Origin: Ashinkailepas kermadecensis
Taxonomy: Eukaryota > Arthropoda > Thecostraca > Neolepadidae
Reading direction: 5' to 3'
Assembly: GCA_034440615.1 (NCBI GenBank)
Contig: JAOTOM010005149.1
Span: forward strand, 1,155,957-1,219,956
DNA: 64,000 nt
The translations under genes and the position numbers were made by a program. The notes beneath the pieces were generated by a model. The model ran no database searches. It worked only from the letters and a program-made list of their open reading frames with translations, and was not told where the DNA came from. Of this stretch, positions 35,206 through 45,140 are shown piece by piece. Every line of letters starts with the position of its first letter. Position 1 is the first letter of the stretch.

Positions 35206-36314
35206 CTTGTGTAAGATATTATATGCAGCCCTCAAAATGACTCCACTTTCTTTCTTTTCAAGACAATCACACAGGTTTAGAATGCTTAGAAACCATGGTA
35301 TCATTCAGTGTGCAGTCCAGATAATTGCTGCAGTATCTAAGACAGTATTTGGTCCTGAAAGAATTCCCCAGACTGCAAAGAAAGGCACTTTGAACAAGAT
35401 GTAGGTGTGGGCAGGCAGCCAGTGGTGTGGACAGACAGATAATCCATTGACAATTCACCCTCATCTGTGATTAATCATTGCCATTCCTTAACCTGTCCCA
35501 TCTTTCCAGTGAAATCCTCACACCCTGTCTACAGGGTCCATACATGCCCCCTGTAATCTCCAAACTAAGCATCTCATGAAAACATGAGAGGCATCATCGG
35601 AAAGTGCTCAACTAGTAGGGACCGAAACCACTCCCAGAATTGTATCCCCCGAGTCGCATCACTAGGGGGTCTGTGATCACAACTGACATGTTTTTGGTTC
35701 TTGGGAGTTCAATTTGGGGGAGATTTTAAAAGCAAAAACTATTTGGAATCAGACAGGGAAGGCAAAATCGACTGTGGCCGTAAAGTTTATGCCCACCCAA
35801 AAATTAACATAATTTAAAAAAAAATTTGCAATCATTTTTCCCTTTCATTTTCCTTTTTTAATGGGTAGTGCAGACCACAAAACATTGTTTGAAATCAACT
35901 TGCTCTCATAAACAATTCTTACTTTAGCCAGAATGTTCAATTTTAGCCCTGATGGAAAGATGCAAAACTAATACATCAAACATTAACATAAAATTTTCTC
36001 CATTCCATGTTGCTGCATCCCAAAAGATAAGCAAAGGATGAAAGTTTCATTCAAATGTCCTTATTTGTTAAAGCCTGATTACTAGTTGAACTTTTTTTTT
36101 AAATTCACACAGCATACAAAATTGAGGGTGGGAAAATGTGAGCAAAATTTTGGTATGCTCCAGGGCACGTTTTTTGTACTGTCCATTGACAACTACTTTA
36201 GTACTTTCCTAAAGCCTCTTGATTTTCTTTCCTCATTTTTTTTTTTGTATCTGGTGTGTGTATTCATTCTCCCTGGTGCAGATTTTTGCCCTCCCTGTGC
36301 ATCTTTTCCCTGTG
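35206..36314. other. AT-rich intergenic, nothing recognised
   Basis: There are homopolymer runs and short frames only. No gene or repeat family recognised. Confidence 0.4.
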
Positions 36315-36473
36315 GTTGGTTATTGGTTTTGCGACACGTCGACCGTTGAGTCATGTAGCGTCGCCAATCTCTCACGCCGATTGGTCGCGGGCGAAGAGTA
36401 GCGACAGGTGAGACTCGAACCCACAACCTTTCGATTGTGAGACGAGCATCTTACCCCTAGACCACTCGTCCCC
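36315..36473 (-). mobile_element. tRNA-derived SINE with 13-bp TSD
   Basis: Same family as 21943-22101. TCTTTTCCCTGTG flanks both ends (36302-36314 and 36474-36486). The tail begins GGTTGGTTATTGGTTTTGCG on the plus strand; the head ends ACCACTCGTCCCC. Confidence 0.93.
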
Positions 36474-37077
36474 TCTTTTCCCTGTGCAGATTTTTCTGTG
36501 CATGTTGTGCTTTGTCAAGGTTTTTGTTATACTTTGCAGTCTGGAGAATTATGGGACTGGGAGATTCACAACTTCATTCTTTCAAAGCTTCACAAACTGC
36601 AGTCTAAACACCATGCTAGTTGGTGCAACACCAGTGAGGAAGGAATGAACAAGCCTCAGTCTGGACCATCCCATTAAGGTATGTGAAATGTTAGCAGCAT
36701 TAACTCAGCAGTGAACATTGTGAAGCATTCTCTCAGTGCCATGCATAAAACACTATCAAATGGTTATGATGTCATCAACTTCATTGACTGCCACCAACTG
36801 AAAAGTAAGCATTTGCAGAGAAAATGAGTGGTTGCACCATGTTTATTGTTATCACATTCACAAACATGTTATTTTAAAAAGTCCTCAAATCCAAGATTCC
36901 CTTAACTAGCAAATCTACCATCAATAATTTTTTGGCATAATTGTGCTTAGCGTTTTTAATATAAGAACATTTCCAAAGTTTTTATTAAATTGGAAGTTCT
37001 ATTTCTTCCAAAGTTAGCTATGTGAAGCTATATTAGGTTTGGTTGGGTTTTTCATTTATAAATTTGGTATATATTAA

Positions 37078-37998
37078 CACGCGCACTGGAGGGGGGGGGG
37101 GGGCGAAATCCGCCCACCCCTCCGGTTTTTCGTAAATAACTGCAGATTTTACCGGTCGATATGCGCGATTTTCTGCGTACCTGCTTAGAAATGACCGGTG
37201 GGTCGCTTAAAGCAAGACAAATGGAAATCGGCCGAAAATTTTTCAAGTTAGGGGGCGCTAGTCAAAAAAAAATTATAGCGCCAGACCACAAAAATCGGCG
37301 CTGATGCGCTTCCCGAATATTTGCAAAAGGGAAGTGTTCTTGGCAACACTAGCGACTTGTTTGATGTATATTGATATGCTATATAGTTTCAAGATCATGT
37401 TAGGTCACCGAGGTCAAGTCAGGTCATGTTCATGACAGGTTAATGGAACCAAACTTGATCAACTGGAATGTTGTCATAAATGCACTACTGTTTGTCATTT
37501 GTACTGTTTGTCATTGCGTTTCCATATTTTATTCATGTACTTCACTCCTTTCTTCACGAAGCCGATTGCTCCGAGCTGCCCGACGGAGCAGTTGGGCGGG
37601 CGGCCCGGTTTCGGTAACTGGAACAGGTAACTGACCTGATAAAGTGGTGCTATATAGGTGACCAGAGGTCAACTGTTGGGTCCATCATCTGCATTGCATC
37701 ATTGGTAATGTCCAAAACATCATTGATGCCCATTTTGGAGCATTTAAATACAATCACAGCGATCCATAACGATGACAAGCCAAGCCACGCAATACCAGAA
37801 AATTTTGGCAAATTTGACCTCATTTGACCTTGAAGATATTGACCTAAGGTCATGAAATTTGCACACAATAGAGTTCACTACCGTACCCATCCACCCTGCG
37901 AATTTCGTTCCTCTAGCTTCACTAGGAGCCGAGATCCTAGGGGGGGCGGAATCCGCCCCCCAGTGCACGTAATTTTCAGAGGCCCTCCAGGGCGCGTG
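37078..37998. mobile_element. TTAA-flanked TIR element (non-autonomous)
   Basis: The left end CACGCGCACTGGAGGG and the right end, read inward, CACGCGCCCTGGAGGG form 16-bp inverted repeats with one mismatch. TTAA lies outside each end (37074-37077 and 37999-38002). Subterminal GGGGGGCG(G/A)AATCCGCCC motifs occur at both ends. TTAA targets fit piggyBac or Kolobok families. There is no transposase frame in its 921 bp. Confidence 0.87.
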
Positions 37999-38519
37999 TT
38001 AAGATCAAGGTAAAATGTGAAGTTTTGGATTTTTAATACTGGGTATTTGAACGTGAAAATGACGATGCGACCACTCATTTTCTCTGCAAATGATTACTTT
38101 TCAGTTGGCAAAGAAATACATGACCAAATCTTCACTCTACAAATATAGCACAATGCATATAATTATCTGTACCTGGTGTGTCACAGATGTAATAAAGAAG
38201 AAATTCAACAATTCATCCACTTGATTTGATACTCTTTGACATCAAAAACCTTATGTTTCTGCCTTAATTTGACATTTATTTCCGAGAATTCATACTCCCA
38301 AACCGATGAGTCTGCAATGCGACCAAGGCCGGAAGTTCCTTGTGATGCTGTAATCGTTAAGGGCAGTGCTGTCGATGTCCAACACATTCTCTAGAAGGTT
38401 TAGTATGTAAATTTACCAAGAGGGGAAGTGTGTTTAGTAGGAATATTTACTAAACTTCTGGAAGTTTAGTAGGTATTGTAACTAAAGTTGCTTATGAAGA
38501 TAATACAATGTCCCATATA

Positions 38520-39045
38520 TTTGATGACGTCATGGCCGAAAAATTTGTTTCACAGGATTCTGGTTTTCTGGTTAGGTTAGGTTACATTATAGGTAATCTT
38601 TACCTTTTGGCCGACACATACTGCCAAGGTTAGTGATTTGTAAAGAGTTGCCTATACAATGTCGCATATATTTAATGACGTCATGGCCAAAAAATTGGCA
38701 CCGGAGGATTCTGTTTTCCCGGTTAGGTTAGGTTAGGTTAGGTTAGATTATATTATGCTATGATACATTTTGTATATTATGCTACATTATCTTAGTCCAG
38801 GTTAGGTGGTAATCTTTACCGACACCCGACTCCTGTGACGTCTCTTCCCTGACTCCTGTGATGTCACTTCCCTGACTCCTGTGACGTCACTGTTCCCCAC
38901 GGTACACCTCTTTACAAATCACTAACCTTGGCAGTATGTGTCAGCCGAAAGGTAAAGATTACCACATTATATTATGCTATAATACATGTCATATATTATG
39001 CTACATTATCTTAGTCTAGGTTAGGTTAGGTTAGGTTATTTTATT
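38520..39045. repeat. Repeat block with TTAGG runs and TGACGTCATGGCC
   Basis: Two diverged direct copies share GATGACGTCATGGCC, an AGGATTCTG(G/T)TTT stretch and GGTTAGGTTAGG. A (TTAGG)5 run is at 38721-38746 and another at about 39017-39040. TGACTCCTGTGA(C/T)GTCACT is repeated three times at 38820-38895. Confidence 0.75.
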
Positions 39046-39430
39046 TTTTCTACGATTTATTTATTTAGTAGTCAGTGACTCAGTAGACAAACTACATGCA
39101 GGAATGTGCACCACTCATATCAGTGCAAGCTTAGCCTTGTGGTGAATCGGTTGTGCTGCAGTATCTTAGATAATTACTAAGCTTTCTTTTGAGGACAAAC
39201 ATGCAAGTTCATAATTTTTCTGGCAACACAGTGCCGTTCCCAGTGGGGTTATTTGCTCAAATTGTTGTTGCTTGAATTCCACTGCCACAAGATTCAAAAG
39301 TTTCTTCTCAAAGCATTGGGGCTATAAGCCACAGCCTTGTGCCTATGATGTCATCAATTGTATCAACTGCCATTGACTTAAAAATAATCATTTGCTGTGA
39401 AAATGAGTGATCCCATCATCTTCATCATGT

Positions 39431-39485
39431 CAGTTAGTTAGTTATTTGGGCTTTAGGGCACATCAACTGCATTGGTCATTTAGCA
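39431..39485 (-). repeat. Orphan SINE 3' domain
   Basis: GTTAGTTATTTGGGCTTTAG, then GGCACATCAACTGC and TTGGTCAT, match the tails of the tRNA SINEs without a tRNA head. Similar orphans lie near 17404, 24628, 25376, 33464, 46316, 48536, 51400 and 61869. Confidence 0.65.
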
Positions 39486-39985
39486 AAAGCATACTATCAA
39501 AAAAATCCAAAAAATCAAATTTTACCTTGATCTTAATATTTACCAGATATTTTATGAAACTAAGTGGTTTGAAATTTTTGCAAATTTTATTTCATGTAGG
39601 TACTTTCATTTTCTCAAAAGGGAAGAAAAAATTAAAAAATCCAATTTTACATTGATCTCCAAATTTACCAGCAAGGCTAGGCTATGTTAGGCTATGTTGC
39701 ATCCTTATTTTATTTCCTAAACATAACCTTTTATGTGTTACCCAACTCAAAAGCCTGTTTTCTTGTGCTATTTTGCTCACAAACTGAAAACCAAGCACTT
39801 GCACAGAAAATCATTAGCCCATCATTTTAGTCACATTCATAAATATTGCATCGGAAAGATCAATTCCAAGAATTAATAAAACACCTAAAAGCACAAATTT
39901 AGGTACCTTTTCTTCAGGACCTGTCAGTGTAAAAATAATGGCATGCCTACCTAGGGTTGGGAGACAAAGTGATTTTTTTTTTATA

Positions 39986-40572
39986 GTAGGGGAAGAGAGG
40001 GGTATCTGAACACGTTCTGTTTCCTGAACGTGTTCTGTAACCTTTAGTCGTCTCCCACATCATGTTCAGTGCATAAACAACAAAAAGATGGTGGCATTCA
40101 TAAATGATGGACCTGTCACAACCAAAATATGGAAGTCTGATCACATAGTCCATCTGTTCTTTGTGTATGGCAGTTGTGAAGTTCACAGGAACCATTTTAG
40201 GCTTCCAAGAGCAGTTTGTTTAAGGAAACCATAAGGAAGTGACTTTCAATTTTTTTTTGCAATTACACCAGCATTCTTTAGTGGCTACTAATAGCTTGTA
40301 CCACAACAGCTACAGAGGTAATCCTGAACAACAACATTTTCATGTTCAGAATTGGCACACCACTATAAAATAATTATCTGTTTTAAAGTTCCTCTTTGCA
40401 AGTTGTTAGAGGATTTTCATTGAAAGGAACTGTTTGAATATGGATAGCTTGTTGATTTTTGTGTTCAGTAAACACTACAATTACTGGTTCAGCCATACAG
40501 AAGTAGCAGTAGAGCTATTTGTTGTATAATGCCTTAAGTGTTCAGACCCCCCCCCCCCATCTTCCCCTAGTT
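39986..40572. mobile_element. ~590-bp TIR element (MITE-like)
   Basis: Left terminus TAGGGGAAGAGAGGGG then TCTGAACAC. The right terminus read inward is TAGGGGAAGATGGGG (long C run on plus) then TCTGAACAC. Ends match over about 30 bases apart from the homopolymer length. Target duplication is unresolved, but TA is possible. No transposase frame. Confidence 0.75.
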
Positions 40573-40594
40573 AGATGCCTAGGTTACTACCTAG

Positions 40595-40690
40595 GTACCT
40601 ACCTACCTACCTATCTAGATACCTACCTACCTACCTAAGGTTGGTACGTACCAAGGACCGAGGTCCTAGGTACCTACCTACCTATGATTT
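40595..40690. repeat. (TACC)n microsatellite
   Basis: Repeated TACC/CTACC units with short interruptions and CCTAGGTACC palindromes. Confidence 0.85.
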
Positions 40691-40769
40691 ACCAGAATTC
40701 CCGATTCCCGAATGCTAGACATACAGATTGCATTCTATTATATTTATCATAGAACTAAATATAAAATAG

Positions 40770-40910
40770 CGTCACTCCTGACGATGGCCCCTGGCCGAAA
40801 CGTTGAGTAATAAAGTATAACCCTTAACGTTACTTTTGATGTCAACTCAGCACCTCCTGGTATATTGAAGGTCGTATGCTTTCTTTACACGCAATAGCGT
40901 ATTATGCCCA
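40770..40910 (+). mobile_element. Penelope-like terminal repeat piece with hammerhead-like core
   Basis: It contains CTCCTGACGATGGCCCCTGG and CCGAAACGTTGAGTAATAAA. CTGACGA, a GGCC/GGCC stem and GAAAC are arranged as in hammerhead ribozymes of Penelope-like terminal repeats. CGTTGAG can pair with CTTAACG further on. An inverted copy is at 63010-63165. Confidence 0.6.
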
Positions 40911-42593
40911 TTCCTAACACAGAACATCTCCATGCAGCAAAATTTGGGTTTTGATGACAGGTAGGTTATCATTTGAACTCACCAGTATACTGTCCTACTA
41001 CCTACTCGCCTGCTATTTCCCAGCACAGATAAAGCGACCAGAATTACGGAGAAACAAAAAGCTCCCGTACAAGATAGGATAATCCCGAGGCCCTCTCATA
41101 TTGTTTGGCAATCGGTGACGTCACTTAGGCTGGACAAGAGGCGGTTTTACAGCAGAAATTTGCTCGTGTTTAGTATAGCTGGTATAATAGCTTTATAGAT
41201 GATGTAAAAGTTAGCAGCTAGCATAACGCCAAATACGTTTACTTTTTACGGTTATTTTGTGTTAATTATAGTAAAGTAGTGGTCCGTTATTGGGCGTATC
41301 AACTGATATTGTACGTCAGAATTAATTTTAATTTCCTATAACTTTGATTTGAAGATTTACATTTTTTGGTTAAAACAACTGACATGTTCAATCCGTTCCT
41401 CTTCCTCCAGGGTTGCCACCGTGGTACGACCCTGCCAGCTCTGATACGCTTTCGACAAATCTGGTACGCATGTAAGATATCGGTTTCCGGCAGAGCGCCT
41501 GCTGAAGTCAGGGGCACGCATTTTGTGCATGCCTTTTTGAAATTAATTAAACGACTGTGGATGGTTTCGAATCGGCATTTCACGACACTAATTTATTTTA
41601 AAAAACCTCACCTTTCTTTCTTTATTGGTTTATGGTGTTCCGTTCAGTAATTATCGTGGTGTGAAACGAAGGCATTCTCGACAAGAAATTCCATACATAA
41701 AAAATGGTCGGACAACTGGCAAGTGGTAGCATAACGTAGCAAGTCGATCAGACGGTATAGCATCGTCGCCAACAGGGCTGGAAACCTCTCACGAAGGGTC
41801 CAGGTCGGTATTTTCAACACATATTTTCAGATTGAGTCCACCCCCCCTCCCAATGTTGGGAAAAAAATCATTGGAAACCATTTGGAACTATTGGGATTTT
41901 CCTAGTGGTTTTAATGGTCCCTAATGCTCTGAATGCTTCCCGATGGAATTGGTTCCAATGGTCCTATAGTATTCTGGCCAGACCAATCGGAGTTTCCATT
42001 CGGAACCTGCAGTGGTTCAACGTCGTTTTCCTTGTGGCATAATATCCCAAATGGTATTAACGGCCGTCTTACTAGACATGTATGGATTGCCGTGAATAAT
42101 TACGATGCATTTTCAAATGTATGGGGTCTACGCGCTAGCGGATCTAAAGGGTAGGGACACGGAGGCCATGCCCTCTCCCCACTCTCCAAGCGGCGTGAAG
42201 GGGACCAAACTATCTCACCGTCCCCAAAACGGGACTGTAAAATGAACTCAAAATATCGATTTAATGACACACACAAGGGCATATTTTAAGAAGTTTTCCT
42301 TAGGGAGAAGATGGCCACAAAATACACACCAAAATGAAGAATTTGTTCGGGATCGGCAAATTAGATCCTAAAAATGTATGCATTTACACTTCATCATGCG
42401 GTCTATGACATGTCAATCAGGACCCGGAAATTAACTCTGGAATTCCACAAATAACTCCAAATGCGTCACAAATTGAGTATGGCTATCTAAAAAAAAAACG
42501 TGTCTTTGCCACGAAAGAAACGCACCGGGGCCTAAAAAAATCACGACAGGAACCGGAAACGCAACTCGCACTCCGAAAAAAATAGGTCACAAG

Positions 42594-43020
42594 ACAGTAG
42601 CGCAACCAGGGGGGGCCAAGGGGCCATGCCCCCCCGACATTTTTGAGGGCCCGCTCCGAGCCAGGGGCCCGCGAAGCGGGCCCCTGGCTCGGAGTGGGCC
42701 ACCCTACTCAGAGCCCTGGCTAGGGGCCCGCGAAGCGGATCTGTGGCTCGAATCAGGGCCCCTTTGAACCAACTGAAAATCTGGGGGCCCGTTTTAACCA
42801 GGGCCCGCCTCGAACCGGGGCCCATTTTGATTCAGGGGCCCGCATTAGACCAATAGCCCGCTTAGAACCAGGGGCCCGCTTCAACCTGGGGCCCTGTCTT
42901 GAACCAGGGGCTCTCTGGAACCAGGGGCCCGCTTCGAACCGGGCCCACTTTGACCCAGGGGCCCACATTGAACCAATAGCCCGCTTAGAACCAGGGGCCC
43001 GCTTTTCCCGGGGCCCGCCT
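42594..43020. repeat. GGGGCCCGC degenerate satellite
   Basis: About 15 irregular units of the form GGGGCCCGCTT(C/A)GAACCAG occur. It begins at CAGTAGCGCAACCAGGGGGG, which looks like a hAT-type end, and contains a perfect 19-bp hairpin at 42654-42694. Not coding. Confidence 0.8.
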
Positions 43021-43049
43021 CGTTTTTATTTTTACAAACATAGGGTTTT

Positions 43050-43245
43050 AAAAAAAAAAGGGGCCCACCAAAAAAAAATTTTTTTGTCCTCCAAAACAAA
43101 AAAAAAAAGGAGCGAGCAAGCCCGCTCGCCACCCCCCCCCCACCCCCCCCAACAAAAACCAAAATCCTCCTAACGACAAAGAAATAAAAATATAATATAA
43201 AAAATGCTCTTTAAATATAATCACCTTTCATCACACAAACCATAA

Positions 43246-43284
<39 letters not shown>

Positions 43285-43287
43285 TCC

Positions 43288-43325
<38 letters not shown>

Positions 43326-43430
43326 TAAAAAAGACTAATATGTATAATTTTATAAAAAAGAAAAAAGCAAAAAAAAAAAATATATAATAAAAGTAATTTA
43401 AAAAAATAATATAATAAAATAATAAAAAAA

Positions 43431-43492
<62 letters not shown>

Positions 43493-43545
43493 AAAAGTTA
43501 TAAAATAAAAAAAGAAAAATAACAAAAAAAAAAAATAAAAAAAAA

Positions 43546-43582
<37 letters not shown>
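43050..43582. repeat. A-rich low-complexity tract
   Basis: Long runs of A with scattered T, G and C. Phe-rich predicted minus-strand proteins here are artefacts. It ends just before the TIR at 43591. Confidence 0.95.
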
Positions 43583-43585
<3 letters not shown>

Positions 43586-43590
43586 CCCTT

Positions 43591-43740
43591 CCCAGCCAGC
43601 ATTTTAACTGGGCCCCGACTGGGCACAGTGCGTGACTGGGCAAACCGACAGGGGCCCAGCATGGCCCCAACCGGCAAAACCTGGGAACGTTAGCTGAATG
43701 GGCAGCCCGGCCGGGGCCCAACATGGGCCCAGTCCATCGC
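43591..43740. repeat. Left TIR of the 6-kb element
   Basis: Starts CCCAGCCAGCATTTTAAC and continues GGGCCC-rich. It is the inverse counterpart of 49500-49658. Confidence 0.8.
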
Positions 43741-43861
43741 GCGATTCATATCAGCGTCGCATTTCGCGGCGATACCGATCGTCTGCCCAGTCTGGGCCCG
43801 GTCGGGGCCCAGTCGGGGCCCAGTCGGGGCGCAGTTCCCCCAACATTAGCGCGCTGTCGCC

Positions 43862-43942
43862 ATGAACGCGCAAAAGACGCCATTTTCAAGACGTGGGACG
43901 CCGGGTTCTTTCTTGGCGCAGCTGCTCTACCATCAATTCGAG
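43862..43942 (+). CDS. Possible first exon of the DUF4806 gene
   Basis: ATG in a good context (GTCGCCATGA) opens 27 codons, MNAQKTPFSRRGTPGSF to LLYHQFE, ending TTCGAG|GTTTGT in phase 0. That would join exon 45080-45140. This is inferred only from phase and context. Confidence 0.35.
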
Positions 43943-45079
43943 GTTTGTGAGATTTGTCGTTGATTAAACATGTGAGGAGTTGGATTTAAATATTCAAGGC
44001 TTATTCATTCAACCAATCCACCAATGTTGGTATATCGGACTTTGACTACCATAGGACTATGGCTCGAAAAGTAGGCTCCCTGGATTTCTAGCATGCAGAA
44101 CATTACCCTCCAGGAAAGTCTGGGTCATTTTTATCTTGAAATTTAATGGAGCTGCTCATAATTAACTGGTTTGTGATGAAGATGCAGTGGAAAGTGCAAA
44201 CCGATGTTATGATGTAACTGGTTTTGAAGAACAACTATCCTCCATATCTGATTATGCAAAATGCTTCCTCAACATCAAGGACTACCTACAAAGTGCAAAT
44301 ACAACCATTGTTTTGTGCCATAGCTTTCCATATTCATAGCTGGCGTTTCTCAGATATGATAAGAAGAATTTAAACACTGCTCGCGGTTAATTCAACATTC
44401 CTTTACATAAAAAAGGCTGTATTACCACAGTTTAAGGTAATTATGAGACAAGTTTTACATACATTTTACATCCATGAATCATACAAAGAGGTTAGATTTG
44501 GTAAAGTTAGGTTATGTTAGGCTTTTCTGGTAAGTGAGACAAATTTTCAATATTTTTTTCTTCAAATTCAAAATAAAGATATTTCTTTCTTGAAAAAGTT
44601 TCTGGAAATTTTCCATAAACAAGAATTAGCTTTGGTATTATTGAATTTAAGGCAACCACGAGACAAGTTTTACGCACATTTTACCGCCATGAAGCATACA
44701 AAGGGGTTAGGTTTGGTTAAGTCAGGCCTGGTTAACCTTTTGTTGCAATTATAACATTTTTAATGACATTTTTATTAATTGATTTTGTTTTCTTCAAAAA
44801 CGGTTCAGGCTAGCTTAGGATAGGTTGGGTTAGCTTAGGTTTTTTATTTGAATTTTTTAAAGAAAATAAATTGTTTGGAATTTTTCAGTAAAAAGAATTT
44901 GCATGTGGATCAAGCCAATCGGTTTTGAGTGGACTAGGGGGGGGGGGGGCAGAGAACTCCTGCTGTCGTTGGACAGTGCCTGTTGTTTTGGTTCAGTTCG
45001 GCAATGCATGTTGCCACTGAAGAGCAGCATCATACTGATCATTACTATGGTATTCTTTATATGATGACATTAATTTTAG

Positions 45080-45140
45080 GACATATTGACAGCTGTGAAG
45101 ATTTTGCTAACGGTGTTGGCTGACGACATCTTGAAGCAAG
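45080..45140 (+). CDS. DUF4806 gene exon (helical region)
   Basis: After acceptor ATTTTAG it encodes DILTAVKILLTVLADDILKQ and ends CAAG|GTGCGT, phase 1, matching the next exon's AG start. Confidence 0.6.

Noticed and set aside
38700..38750. True telomere or fusion scar
   Set aside because: Runs are only four to five units long and recur inside a dispersed repeat.
43211..43724. Phenylalanine-rich minus-strand proteins
   Set aside because: Translation of poly-A low-complexity DNA.
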